The notes below the pieces were generated by a model. That model worked only from the letters and a program-made list of their open reading frames with translations, was not told the origin of the DNA and did not search any database. This document shows, in pieces, positions 9,901-18,874 of a stretch of DNA of 64,000 bases. The position numbers and the translations under genes are program-made. The DNA is from Paraflavitalea sp966211765. Its GTDB lineage: Bacteria > Bacteroidota > Bacteroidia > Chitinophagales > Chitinophagaceae. Location: the NCBI GenBank assembly GCA_966211765.1, contig CBIHOV010000009.1, positions 124,001 to 188,000 of the forward strand. The letters are read 5' to 3'. How positions within the stretch are numbered: position 1 is the stretch's first letter; every line of letters begins with the position of its first letter.

Positions 9901-10198
9901 TTCGGCCCAGCCCGATACGAGCTATACCCTCCAGGTAACAGAAGACGATCAGGCGCAAACCTTTAACATCACCGTGAGTGGCGCCAGTTCACAAGTCCTC
10001 GACAATAGCCAGTACGTTTTGTCTTCCCTTACCCAGGCCTGGGTAAGCGGACAGCGCAACGCCATCCTGGCCGACCTGAATACCAATGGCTGGGATACTT
10101 ATGCTCCTGCAGACGTAATCCTTACCAATATGAGTAGCACAGAAGCCCTTACCGACTGGCCGATGGTAGCCATACTCAGCACCAACAATGCCGCATAA
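6926..10198 (+). CDS. Large DUF6603-like beta-rich protein (1090 aa), operon gene 4
   Basis: Residues 1-75 form the N-terminal domain shared with the preceding gene. From about residue 290 to 730 there is a long array of hydrophobic/aromatic beta strands, including VSLGGYHPAFVKPDWYPAVP, GSAYLALTPSMFMAGMAVSA and SLGADFLIGWSPFQYEADAY. This arrangement (a GGYHPAF motif, an ALTPS strand, an ADFLIGW-PF strand) is what I remember of the DUF6603 family, whose function is unknown. About residues 745-790 are a Pro/Gln/Ala-rich linker; the remaining 300 residues are a separate Asn/Thr-rich region. No signal peptide or outer-membrane barrel signature. The repeated amphipathic sheets could form a groove or shell. 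A long antisense open frame here is a composition artefact. Confidence 0.88.
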   Translation: MSTNVDLKIGINLEIGSVPVALAAELTTTDTATIYTFNGCVQNAVIDIGSFMTFVGQQFGLDVQLPPELNLEAIIDYVAGQVIYTSPKTGATTTELGVSAKFELVYSNGGNTDKVTLTFYADTILQSGSTGTNPYVVGAAIDTDLAFKNLPLVGSIPVFNEYTLKHIGFSYTNADPATTGKPVTFNIPKVDTSANPLYTRTIGDGKEKNNYSVSTTGDQTTFTLGQGGFSLTAGLMREGSATAENNFALPMSLPPATPSANPAPYYNNPQNKVQTSPPASPAHWINVNKTFGPVNLQKIGLNYQSGEATFGISAGMTMGGFTLDVQGLCITFPLPLPGMPAGNSVSFDIQGLGMDFSEPGLEIGGAFLKSVDPNTNITNYFGEVIVQVAEFGFKAIGGYAPAQDSKPAAFFIYANLEIPLGGPPFFYVSGLAFGFGVNYALILPTIDTLPTYLLLPNMAPPQGNAQNALTSVIGQLQNGSVIKYQAGEYWVGFGVQFTSFDMVSAFAMLTFSFGVDMQIALLGSCAIVLPEGAPDALASIQVNLVAAITPSTGLINIAGVITPASYIFGPFVKLSGGFAFYLWFAGEHKGDFVVSLGGYHPAFVKPDWYPAVPRIRVTFNLGPFQASGSAYLALTPSMFMAGMAVSATFDASVVKVWFSLGADFLIGWSPFQYEADAYVNIGCSLNLGLFTIKIHVGADLQLWGPPFGGVADVDLDVVSITIKFGSDAAAPVPVTWQNLEQNFLPPPVTPKQPAPQQQKQQLKSTQRIKAMSLAAEAPAPLADEPTTTANVSASVSTGLLGKDATSQDGEIWDWLLDPDNFNIVTTTTIPANFANWATGATTTASIPNDPTQYNSASIDTSSHPYLELAAGTNTFSPTQVWNPNINVKPMKFSNVQSVHTIALRKRETSDGSGQFSNYLSNVTIDPVLGSSNTALWGDPSLPANNANTPTLLPETLLGFNITPVPRDPDTVNNVPLIDLLFTGGEQTNFSYTSAQPDTSYTLQVTEDDQAQTFNITVSGASSQVLDNSQYVLSSLTQAWVSGQRNAILADLNTNGWDTYAPADVILTNMSSTEALTDWPMVAILSTNNAA

Positions 10199-10225
10199 GA
10201 TCACCTCATTAAAATAATTGTAACA

Positions 10226-11692
10226 ATGCCAGATACTAATAGCGAACAATACCTCCTGAACGAACAGGTTTCCTTCGTACAACATGCCCTGCCGGGATTG
10301 GATGCCGGGATGTACGAGTTGCAGGTAAACCAGCAGGTGTTTCAAAGCGATGGTAAAACGCCCGTAAGTGGCGATGCTTACAGCAATACCTATACTTTTG
10401 CTGTCACAGCCGATCGCTTCAGCCTCTCCAGTCCAGGCAGTGTGATCAGCAGTATCTTCCCCAACAACAATGCTTCGGGAGAGTACTCCAATGTGCTGCC
10501 TCATGTGGTATTCAAAAAAACAACATTCCCCTGGACCCGTTATCCTACACTTGAAGAACCTTACGCCCCGCCGCAGCCCGGCAAAGATGTAGATGCTGAT
10601 GTGCCCACCTGGCTTTGGGTGTTGTTGCTCGATGAGGATGATCAGGCCGCTTACACGGCGCTGACCAATAGCCTGACCACCTGCACCACCGGCGATCTTT
10701 TTCCTACAACCGCTTATAGTGGTAGTAAGATACCGGCCAATACTTATTCTTATTTCTATGCAGCTACCGACCTGGCCGATCTGGAGCCTGGTGAACTTAC
10801 TACCGATACCATCAATGTGGTGGATGTGCCGCTGGGATTGTTTTGGCAACTCGCCCCTTCCGTAGAAGACCTGGCGCTGATGGCGCATGTGCGCGTAGTG
10901 AGTTTGATAAACCAGCCTACCAATGGCGATTCGAACGGCGAACCTACCGGCAGTTTTTCCATCGTATTCGGCAATCGTCTTCCCAATACACAACGTAAAA
11001 CAACAGCTTACCTGGTATCCCTCGAAGGGATGGAAGACTTTCTGCCCCAGGCCAATGGTTCCTTGCCTGCTAATCCGCCCGGTAACGCTACAGCAACCGA
11101 TACCATACGACTGGCAGTATTGGCCAACTGGACATTTTTCAGCACAGGCCAGCCCGCCAGTTTTGTACACACCCTCGAAAGCCTCAACGGTTGTACACCT
11201 GGCAGTGGCGTATCTGCCAGCAATACCAATATCCGTCTTCCATATACCGGAACGAATAATGTAGTAGCAGGCGCTTTCAATATGGGTTATGTACCACTCA
11301 ATGAAACCATGCGTACGGCCGAGAAAAACGTAGCCTGGTACCGCGGGCCACTGGTACCATATTCTACTGCCAGTGCCGCACCGCTCACATTGCCCATCCC
11401 TTCGCCCGATGCGGCTACCGTTTTCGATCCTACCACAGGTATGCTGGATACTTCTTATGCTGCCGCCTGGACCATCGGGCGCATGGTAGCCCTGCAGGAT
11501 ACTTCCTTCTCTACTGGTTTGTACAATTGGAAGAAAGGCCTTGGGCAGCAGGTGAACAACAACGTGGAGAATACCTTGATGATGCAGCATTTTAATGTAC
11601 AGCAGCCCGCCTTGCTGCAAGGAGCGCGCACGCAAACCGCCGCCCCGCTGGGCAGCATATTCAAACAAACCTTGCTGAAGCTAAAGCAATAA
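10226..11692 (+). CDS. Uncharacterised large protein (488 aa), operon gene 5
   Basis: No named domain recognised. The N-terminus (SFVQHALPGLDAGMYELQV) is followed by a beta-rich region (YTFAVTADRFSLS) with the hallmark SSIFPNNNASGEYSNVLPHV, then VVFKKTTFPWTRYP and VPTWLWVLLLDEDD near residue 130. These read like a conserved N-terminal beta-sandwich that appears, as far as I recall, in uncharacterised proteins of other phyla. The C-terminal third includes SFVHTLESLNG and AWYRGPLVP. There is no signal peptide or membrane segment. The 7-bp gap to the next gene implies tight cotranslation and probably joint assembly. Confidence 0.87.
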   Translation: MPDTNSEQYLLNEQVSFVQHALPGLDAGMYELQVNQQVFQSDGKTPVSGDAYSNTYTFAVTADRFSLSSPGSVISSIFPNNNASGEYSNVLPHVVFKKTTFPWTRYPTLEEPYAPPQPGKDVDADVPTWLWVLLLDEDDQAAYTALTNSLTTCTTGDLFPTTAYSGSKIPANTYSYFYAATDLADLEPGELTTDTINVVDVPLGLFWQLAPSVEDLALMAHVRVVSLINQPTNGDSNGEPTGSFSIVFGNRLPNTQRKTTAYLVSLEGMEDFLPQANGSLPANPPGNATATDTIRLAVLANWTFFSTGQPASFVHTLESLNGCTPGSGVSASNTNIRLPYTGTNNVVAGAFNMGYVPLNETMRTAEKNVAWYRGPLVPYSTASAAPLTLPIPSPDAATVFDPTTGMLDTSYAAAWTIGRMVALQDTSFSTGLYNWKKGLGQQVNNNVENTLMMQHFNVQQPALLQGARTQTAAPLGSIFKQTLLKLKQ

Positions 11693-11699
11693 ACGCATT

Positions 11700-12638
11700 A
11701 TGAAAAAGACATTGACTAGAGCGCACCTGCAAAACGCACTGGCCACCACCTATGCCAGTCCCAACGCCATCATGGCTTCGCTCACCGATCCCGATCTGCC
11801 CGATAGCCTGGCCACCTGGCTCAGCCGCCTGGCCTTGCTCAATGGGGTGCCCTTCAATTACCTGGTGCCCGACGAACGCATGTTGCCCCAGGAATCGATC
11901 CGTTTCTTTTACCTCGACCAGAACTGGGTAAGCGCTTTGAGCGATGGCGCTTTCAGCATCGGACGCAACCTGACAGCCGATACCGACAGCGCGATGCTAA
12001 ACCTCGACACAGCTGTTGCACCCGGCGCACAACAAAAGAGCTTTGCTTTCACCACAAAAGTGCGGTCCAAATTATTAGGTACCGATCCGCCGCCGGTACC
12101 AACCCTTATTAGTGGTTTCCTGCTGCGCTCATCCCTGGTGCTCGATTATCCCAGCCTGGGTGTGAATGCCTATCCAAAGGGAGGCACGCCCGATGATAAG
12201 CCCCCTGTGATGCTGGACATCCTCCGGCTGGAACAATTGGGCCCCAAATCCGATACCATGATCTGCCTTATCGCAGGCGATGCCTGGCGCATCGACATCC
12301 ACGAAGCACCGCAAGCCCTCCACTACGGGATCGACTGCTTTTTGGATCAATGCCAGGTGCAAACAAAACCTGTTGATGCAGTTAAGAACCTCACCACATT
12401 CACCATCACTACCACCACCGGTCCCAATGGTACCACCATACAAAGTGTCACCATGAGCGATACCTCCACGCCTACCGATATCAGCAGTGCCTTTCGTTCC
12501 ACGGATACGCGCGTGCTCAATATGCAGACCCTGGCCGGTATTATTTCAACAGCCAACAAAGGAGCCACCGTCGATGCCGCCATCATGGGCTTCGAGATGA
12601 CAGAAGGAGTAGGTATGGTAAGTTTTTTCAACCAATAA
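11700..12638 (+). CDS. Uncharacterised protein with YLVPDERMLP motif (312 aa), operon gene 6
   Basis: The best-defined stretch is at residues 50-90: VPFNYLVPDERMLPQESIRF, followed by FYLDQNWVSALSDGAFSIGR. This dense, non-repetitive block looks strongly conserved and I recall similar blocks in unannotated proteins of other bacteria, but I cannot name a family. Later parts include GFLLRSSLVLDYPSLGVNAY and a Thr-rich strand region near residue 240. Predicted cytoplasmic in form, with no signal peptide. It lies 7 bp after gene 5 and 13 bp before the 1449-aa gene. The motif resembles a baseplate or scaffold contact more than an active site, but this is only a guess. Confidence 0.87.
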   Translation: MKKTLTRAHLQNALATTYASPNAIMASLTDPDLPDSLATWLSRLALLNGVPFNYLVPDERMLPQESIRFFYLDQNWVSALSDGAFSIGRNLTADTDSAMLNLDTAVAPGAQQKSFAFTTKVRSKLLGTDPPPVPTLISGFLLRSSLVLDYPSLGVNAYPKGGTPDDKPPVMLDILRLEQLGPKSDTMICLIAGDAWRIDIHEAPQALHYGIDCFLDQCQVQTKPVDAVKNLTTFTITTTTGPNGTTIQSVTMSDTSTPTDISSAFRSTDTRVLNMQTLAGIISTANKGATVDAAIMGFEMTEGVGMVSFFNQ

Positions 12639-12651
12639 AAGCAATGATCTT

Positions 12652-15600
12652 ATGAACGCAATCGTTCCGCTCAATATAGCCGCACTGCGCACCAACATAA
12701 ATGATTATAATAAAGTAGTGGGCAATTTCCAGGGTAAGACCGCACTCTTTGAGCAAATGCCCTGGGCCGATCCGCTTGATAGTTATGAGAACATGGCCAG
12801 TACCGGCGATAAAATTTTCCAGCCCCTGGGTGTTACCAACAGTGGCGGCCCACTCATCAGTCCCACCAATTCCCTCGGCGCAGGTATACACCTCCATTGG
12901 GAATTGCCGGATTATTTCAATAAGGGACAACAAATCCCGGGCAATCCAAAGATCATTTTCCCACATGCACCCAATCGCTGGTTGGTAACGCGCTACCTCA
13001 GTATCCTCAATCAGCAGAACAATACCTATGGTGTGCCCACTGCCAAAAGTTGGGTGGTGGAAAGCGATTATATCACACAGGATAAACCGACTGACGGACG
13101 CCCGGCCATCACCGTGCCCCTGCCAGCATTTCCCGCCTTCCAGCAACAGCCTTACACCTGGATGGGCCGCGTGGTTGACCTCAGCAGCTGGAATCCCTCC
13201 AGCGAGCCGGCCGGCAATTACCTGCCTTCCCAAAAAGGCGCTGATGGTGATTACTGTTACCTCACCTCCATTGGCTTTGTAGGACCTTATTTCAATTCTT
13301 ACTATCCTGAGTGCTGCAGCGTGTTTGGCTTTTGGGATAATTTCAGCGATGTGCCCGATGTACTGGCAGCCATCACCAACAACAATCCAGCTATCCAGTT
13401 CCGCTGCACCTACCAGGTCATCGGCTGGCTCAGCGATCCTGCCACCGATCCCCTCAATGATATCGATGCCCAGGTAACACTGCAGTACAACGATTATGTA
13501 CAGCGCAGCCTGGCCAACAATGCTGTGCCCGAAACGACGCCGATCGATTTCTTCAACCAGATCATGTCACAAACGATGAAGTGGACCTTCAACCAGGGTG
13601 ATATTTCGGCCAGTGTGAACGACCAATACCAGATCACCCAGTTAAACCTGCCTACCCAGGTGCTTTGCGCAGGCACCGTGCAGGAAGTGGTATGGAATAT
13701 GGCCACCAACCCCGGTACTACTTATTTTCTTTCTTCAGGGCAAACCAACACCGCTGTATGGAATGCCCCTACTGAAATAGCCATTGGCAACTCTACAGAA
13801 GAAGCCCTTGCTGCTTTGTTGAAATTTGATATGGGGCAGAATACCGACGATCCGAATGTGCTCACCAATTACGAATACCTGCTCGATGCCCTTCAACTGG
13901 GGCTGCTGGCCAATATTGAAAAAACGCCCAACAAGCTCATTACGCTCGAAGAGGGCATGCACAACAATGGTTTTGAAAATGTTTCCGGTGGGTTCAATTG
14001 GCTCATCACCAATACCCAGGCGGGTACCAATGACGGAAGTACAGAGGCGGAGGAAGTAACCCTGCCCCTTACCCTGGCCGAACAGTTGTACCTCCTCAAT
14101 ACCGCGCAGAAACAGTACGATATGGGTCGTGGTGCACTGAGCCTGCGCCGCAAGCAACTCTTCATGGATTGGGTACGCTTTGTAAAAATGTTCCAGGGAG
14201 AACAGACCGATAACTATATCCAGCAGAGCGTGATGAATAATTTTATCTGGACCTCCACTGCCGGTGAACTCAATGATGTGATCAACTACGGCAATACAGT
14301 AAGCCTGTTGCAATATACTACCGATGCCACCAGCGGGCAGGTAACCGGCATCGTACCACCCGGCGCTGGTGTTGGTACCAGCAGCCTGGCCTATGCCGTA
14401 TATACCAATTACCAGACGGTGCTCAATGCACTTGCTGCTATCAATGAGCAAACCACCAATGCCGTGTGGAGCCTCCAATGTGATATAGCCGATTATTTCC
14501 AGGTGCCGTCTGAGCCCGTCATCCTGATGGAAGGAGCGATGATGGAGCCCCTGCAGCGCAATGGCGATGGAGATACCACTTTTGTGCGGCTGAGTCCCGA
14601 ATTGCTTTCCCAGCTCGTCATCAATTACAATGCAAACAACTTTACCGTCAATGCCTCCGCTATCCCCGGCGTGCCGGCCGTAACTACCAATATGCCCGCT
14701 GCCATCCAGGCAGATGTGCAGGCACTCACCGGTGAGGCATTTCTTATCACACCCATGCTGGCTGGCCAGGTAGCATCGGCGTTAGCCACGGCAGGCGGTA
14801 CCGGCAATCCGGCCGTAGCATCAGCGGCCAACTTTACTATTTCACTGATGTATGCACAGGGTGGCCTCAGTCCCCTCGACATTGCCCCCAACCTGGGCGG
14901 CTTACCAACCCCGCCCAACACCAGTCTCTTTGCCTTGATCAATAACCCAGATTATAAACCAGTGGCTGCCCCCACCGTTAGTGTAGCGGGACCACAGGCC
15001 CTTGGCATTACCTGGACCAATGCTACCAATGATGGTTATTCCAGCGGCAGCGTGGGATGGAACACACAAACAGCCCTGCCCGAATTTTCAATCAGCAGGG
15101 TAGATCCCTTCATGCCCATCTTTATGATCTGGAATGTGAACATGGCGCCCCTCCAATGGGGGCAGGATCACGCCAACCAGTTATATTCAGCCACCAATAT
15201 CACCGATTATTTCAACCTCGATGCCGATGGCGTAGACTATTTGTACAAAATGAACGGCAATGCCCCTGTTCCTTTTACGTCTTCTACAGCCGTGGATTAT
15301 GAAGATGATGCCACCATGCGATCAGGCGCTACCGGTATACTCTCTTACCAGATCACTAATTACATCAACAACAATCCCAACGATCCGGAAAATACAACAC
15401 TACAGCAGATCGCTACCCTCTATGATGGTCGTAAGATACTTTCCCAGGCCATGAGCGGTTTCAATACCAACCAGGTACTTACTGCCTATGTAGCACAGGT
15501 GCCGGTGGAGAACCTCGTAGCCGGGCGCATGGATAATTATACGCCCAAGGTCAACACTGCCGCCGGCGCCACGCCCAACGACAACTGGTACGATGATGCC

Positions 15601-17001
15601 TTCACCAGCCTCGAACCAATCCCCAACGGCCCCCTGGCCCTGGGCAATTTCGGTCCCCTGCGCGCCGGGTTTATGGACATCGTCAGCATCGAGATCGTGG
15701 ATGTATTTGGCCAGCGCATGGACCTGCAAACAGCTACACGCAGTCCGCAGGGCGGTCTCAACTGCATTACCTCGTATGCAACGACGCCCAATCCCAACGA
15801 TCAGCAAAACAAGGGTCGCGTATACCTCGCCCCGCGTATTGTGGCGCCCACCAGGGTTTGGTTCAAATGGCTGTCGGCGGCGCACAACAATGAGGTATCC
15901 GGCGTTAGTGGCGATTTTGTCGAAACCAATACCCATCCTGCTACCGCTCCCATCTGTGGATGGGTAATGCCCAACCACCTCGACAACGATCTTTTCTTCT
16001 ACGATGCAGATGGTGCTGCCATTGGCACCTTCGGTGTAGAACATGGAGCAAACGTATACCGCACCCGCGCCGGCAATATCGCCAACAGCGGCACCAGCGA
16101 GCAGCAACTCATTACCGATATTGGACAGCGTGGCACACCTACCGTCAACGCACACATTGCTAATTACATGTGGTACCTGTTCGATCAGACCGGTGCATTC
16201 CTGGAAGACATGATGACTGCGATACAGGATTCAGAAACTTTTGTGAGTCCCGCCAATTATGCGCAGGACAATTCACTCGCCGTGCTCATTGGCCAGCCAC
16301 TCGCCCTTACACGCGCAGTACTCACCATGGAGACCATGGGCAACCTCCTGCCGCTGAACCAGGCAGACAACAACGTGAACAGTCCCTTTCCCCAGGATGT
16401 CATCGCAGGGCGTTACAGTTATCCCACCCGTATGCCCTTCAGCAGCGCCAACCTGGGCAATGTGCTCTTCCCGGCCCGGCTGGGCGACCTGGCCAACCTC
16501 GATGATGGTCTGGTAGGCTATATTCTCGAAACCGGCAACAGCAATCCCTATACCGGACAAAGCTTCTACATGCCTGCCGCCGATACAACCTGGACCAATG
16601 GTGTAACCCCGGCAACGGAAACGACCATACAGGTAACCCTCAATCAACAACCCATGAGTATCACCATGCTGGTAGATCCCCGGGCAGCCGTGCACGCCAC
16701 CACTGGTGTACTCGGTGTGAGCGAGCTTTCCATACCGCCCGATCAGTATTCAGATATCGTGAACAGCCTGGCGGTGAACTTCATTACCCGTCCCATGCTG
16801 CAGATGGCCCAGGGCTTAACCGTGCCCTTGCCCGCGGAAGCTGGTTATGCCTGGTCCTGGATTACGCCTGGCGCTGCCACTGAAACGCCCCTTGCAGCCA
16901 ATGCCGTCAACGAAACACCCGTGTATGGTTATTCGATCCAGACCCTGCTGGAAGGATGGCTGGCCCTGAACCCGCTACCGCCAAACAATGATGCTTCGTA
17001 A
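12652..17001 (+). CDS. Very large uncharacterised protein (1449 aa), operon gene 7
   Basis: The N-terminal 150 residues contain a striking conserved-looking series: LGAGIHLHWELPDYF (about residue 75-90), HAPNRWLVTRYL (about 103-115) and SWVVESDYI (about 135-143). Further on are long helical parts (about 420-530, ALSLRRKQLFMDWVRFVKMF) and, near residues 1000-1130, SIEIVDVFGQRMDL, VWFKWLSA and ICGWVMPNHLDNDLFFYDAD. I recognise this layout only as belonging to unannotated bacterial proteins. No signal peptide, transmembrane segment or nucleotide-binding motif. The size, the mixture of helical and beta regions and the position suggest the core structural component. The stop overlaps the next gene's first possible start. 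Confidence 0.88.
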   Translation: MNAIVPLNIAALRTNINDYNKVVGNFQGKTALFEQMPWADPLDSYENMASTGDKIFQPLGVTNSGGPLISPTNSLGAGIHLHWELPDYFNKGQQIPGNPKIIFPHAPNRWLVTRYLSILNQQNNTYGVPTAKSWVVESDYITQDKPTDGRPAITVPLPAFPAFQQQPYTWMGRVVDLSSWNPSSEPAGNYLPSQKGADGDYCYLTSIGFVGPYFNSYYPECCSVFGFWDNFSDVPDVLAAITNNNPAIQFRCTYQVIGWLSDPATDPLNDIDAQVTLQYNDYVQRSLANNAVPETTPIDFFNQIMSQTMKWTFNQGDISASVNDQYQITQLNLPTQVLCAGTVQEVVWNMATNPGTTYFLSSGQTNTAVWNAPTEIAIGNSTEEALAALLKFDMGQNTDDPNVLTNYEYLLDALQLGLLANIEKTPNKLITLEEGMHNNGFENVSGGFNWLITNTQAGTNDGSTEAEEVTLPLTLAEQLYLLNTAQKQYDMGRGALSLRRKQLFMDWVRFVKMFQGEQTDNYIQQSVMNNFIWTSTAGELNDVINYGNTVSLLQYTTDATSGQVTGIVPPGAGVGTSSLAYAVYTNYQTVLNALAAINEQTTNAVWSLQCDIADYFQVPSEPVILMEGAMMEPLQRNGDGDTTFVRLSPELLSQLVINYNANNFTVNASAIPGVPAVTTNMPAAIQADVQALTGEAFLITPMLAGQVASALATAGGTGNPAVASAANFTISLMYAQGGLSPLDIAPNLGGLPTPPNTSLFALINNPDYKPVAAPTVSVAGPQALGITWTNATNDGYSSGSVGWNTQTALPEFSISRVDPFMPIFMIWNVNMAPLQWGQDHANQLYSATNITDYFNLDADGVDYLYKMNGNAPVPFTSSTAVDYEDDATMRSGATGILSYQITNYINNNPNDPENTTLQQIATLYDGRKILSQAMSGFNTNQVLTAYVAQVPVENLVAGRMDNYTPKVNTAAGATPNDNWYDDAFTSLEPIPNGPLALGNFGPLRAGFMDIVSIEIVDVFGQRMDLQTATRSPQGGLNCITSYATTPNPNDQQNKGRVYLAPRIVAPTRVWFKWLSAAHNNEVSGVSGDFVETNTHPATAPICGWVMPNHLDNDLFFYDADGAAIGTFGVEHGANVYRTRAGNIANSGTSEQQLITDIGQRGTPTVNAHIANYMWYLFDQTGAFLEDMMTAIQDSETFVSPANYAQDNSLAVLIGQPLALTRAVLTMETMGNLLPLNQADNNVNSPFPQDVIAGRYSYPTRMPFSSANLGNVLFPARLGDLANLDDGLVGYILETGNSNPYTGQSFYMPAADTTWTNGVTPATETTIQVTLNQQPMSITMLVDPRAAVHATTGVLGVSELSIPPDQYSDIVNSLAVNFITRPMLQMAQGLTVPLPAEAGYAWSWITPGAATETPLAANAVNETPVYGYSIQTLLEGWLALNPLPPNNDAS

Positions 17002-18874
17002 AATGGACCAGTTTCCTACAAACATTAAACTCGCTAATCGCATGAGTACCTATACAGCTTCTTCCGATCCTGTTTATTTTTCCATCGTCAATCCCGCTGC
17101 AGATAACCTGCCGCAGATCTATGTAGGTGTTACAGCCACCCTCAACGTTGCCATCGTTAACAACACCGGCGCTGATATTACCTTACAAACCGGCGATGCC
17201 AATTCCGCTTCCGGTATCGAAGTATTTATGCCCACTTATTTTACGCCCCAACAAAAAGCAGTGATGACGATCACCAATGTATCACAGCCGGGCTGGGCAT
17301 TTAGTTATGATGCCGCTTACAAAGGACTGCTGTTAACCTACGGCAATGCTTCGGGTACCTGGCCTGCAGGCGCCAGCCTCACGTTCAACATCGACCTCGT
17401 TACCGCCACTGCTTCACCCACAATCGATGTTGTTAGTATGAACTTCTATAACCTGAATGGAGCCAATGTGCCGGCCAGCCCGCAACCTCAAAACCTGGCC
17501 CTCAACGCCAGTGAGCCTCCGCAGGCTGTAGACCTTACCACCGTGCTCCAACTGGGCCTCGATAACCAGGGCACGGTGTATGTATCCGTAGCCACCGACC
17601 CCCTGAGCAATACCATTTTCCTGAATATTAAGAACATTGGCGCCAATTCCCTGTACAATGATTCGAAACCCTGGACCGGCAATCCAACGGTGACCGTCTC
17701 TTTCGTCTATGGTAGTACCGCGGGCGCACTCGTGTCTACTGGCGATTCCGGTACAGCCTGGGATATTGGCGCCAGCGTGGTTACCGACCAGGCATGGGGC
17801 TATAAAAACCCCGTCAATACCGGCACTGGTGCAGCCCCTGTATGGACACTCTACCCGCAGCAAAGCAATACAGGCATCATCGGCACCGGTGCAAATGCCA
17901 ACGTCACCTTTGCCTTCAGCAATATCAATTCCTTTACCCCGGCAGGTCATACCCAAATGATGGTCACGTTCAACAACTTTATGATGAACAGTACCACCCC
18001 GTACAAACCAGCCACCTTTATTCTCGATATCTCAAAACAGGATGCGCCACTTACCCGCGGTCTCTATGGCTTCTTTGGCCTCAATGGCTCCATTATAAAC
18101 CTCACAGCGCCCACACAGAATATACTCATTCCGTTAAAGTGGTTCATGTTCTATGTGGATAATATCAAGCTCTTCTGTAGTATACCCGGTGTGCCTTTAC
18201 TGCAACGGAATTATTACAAGAAAGATCAAACGCCCAATATCCAGCCACTCGCAAATGATACTTTTACACTCACCCTACCCATACAGGTGGCGCAGGATAC
18301 TGCCATATTCCTCACCTTACAGGCTTTCGATAACAACAACAATTACCTCAACAGCCTGCAGTTTACCATATTCATCACCGCCAATTTCTTCACCGATCCG
18401 GGAGGACAGGTTTATCCAACCCTTTTCATCAACAACCAAACCTGGCTGGCCGCCAATTACAATTATGGGGTGGGTTGTATAGCTTATGACAACAACAATA
18501 CTTATCGTGCCCAATATGGCCTGCTCTATACCGAAGCGCAGGCTGTTGCCAACACACCGGCAGGCTGGCGTATTCCAAGCCAGGCCGACTGGAACGGTCT
18601 CATCACTGCAGCCGGCGCCAACCCCAATCCCTGCACGGCACTCATGGTCAACGGCGTCAGCGGTTTCAATGCACAGGCCGGTGGCATGGGCGATGGCCAG
18701 GGCAATTTCAACAGCAAGGGGTCTCAGGGTTATTACTGGACGGGCACTGCCAACACCCAGCAGCCTGGCAATAACTTCGATACGATATTCACCCCGGCCA
18801 GCAATTCGGTAACTCCGAATAATTCTATTGCCATCACCAATCTTCTTTCCGTTCGCTATGTCAAAAATACCTGA
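16988..18874 (+). CDS. Beta-rich protein with C-terminal FISUMP-like domain (628 aa), operon gene 8
   Basis: ATGs at 16988, 16991 and 17003 are possible; 17003 lies 1 bp after the previous stop codon. Residues 1-470 are Ig-like/beta-rich and Asn/Thr-rich. From about residue 475 the protein matches the Fibrobacter succinogenes major paralogous (FISUMP) domain: a PTLFINNQTWLAANYNY entry strand, YGLLYTEAQAVANTPAGWRI followed by PSQADWNGLI, a GFNAQAGGM segment, GYYWTGTAN and the closing LSVRYVKN. FISUMP domains normally sit on secreted or lipid-anchored proteins, yet no signal peptide is visible here. The domain is a C-type-lectin-like fold relative of unknown ligand. Its end overlaps the glycosyltransferase start by 17 bp. 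Confidence 0.87.
   Translation: MMLRKMDQFPTNIKLANRMSTYTASSDPVYFSIVNPAADNLPQIYVGVTATLNVAIVNNTGADITLQTGDANSASGIEVFMPTYFTPQQKAVMTITNVSQPGWAFSYDAAYKGLLLTYGNASGTWPAGASLTFNIDLVTATASPTIDVVSMNFYNLNGANVPASPQPQNLALNASEPPQAVDLTTVLQLGLDNQGTVYVSVATDPLSNTIFLNIKNIGANSLYNDSKPWTGNPTVTVSFVYGSTAGALVSTGDSGTAWDIGASVVTDQAWGYKNPVNTGTGAAPVWTLYPQQSNTGIIGTGANANVTFAFSNINSFTPAGHTQMMVTFNNFMMNSTTPYKPATFILDISKQDAPLTRGLYGFFGLNGSIINLTAPTQNILIPLKWFMFYVDNIKLFCSIPGVPLLQRNYYKKDQTPNIQPLANDTFTLTLPIQVAQDTAIFLTLQAFDNNNNYLNSLQFTIFITANFFTDPGGQVYPTLFINNQTWLAANYNYGVGCIAYDNNNTYRAQYGLLYTEAQAVANTPAGWRIPSQADWNGLITAAGANPNPCTALMVNGVSGFNAQAGGMGDGQGNFNSKGSQGYYWTGTANTQQPGNNFDTIFTPASNSVTPNNSIAITNLLSVRYVKNT

Noticed and set aside
9989..11668. 559-aa minus-strand open frame opposite operon gene 5
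   Set aside because: Same reason: composition typical of antisense frames, no domain, and it covers the boundary of two convincing plus-strand genes.
15400..16155. 251-aa minus-strand frame inside the 1449-aa gene
   Set aside because: Antisense composition artefact with no start signal or recognisable motif.
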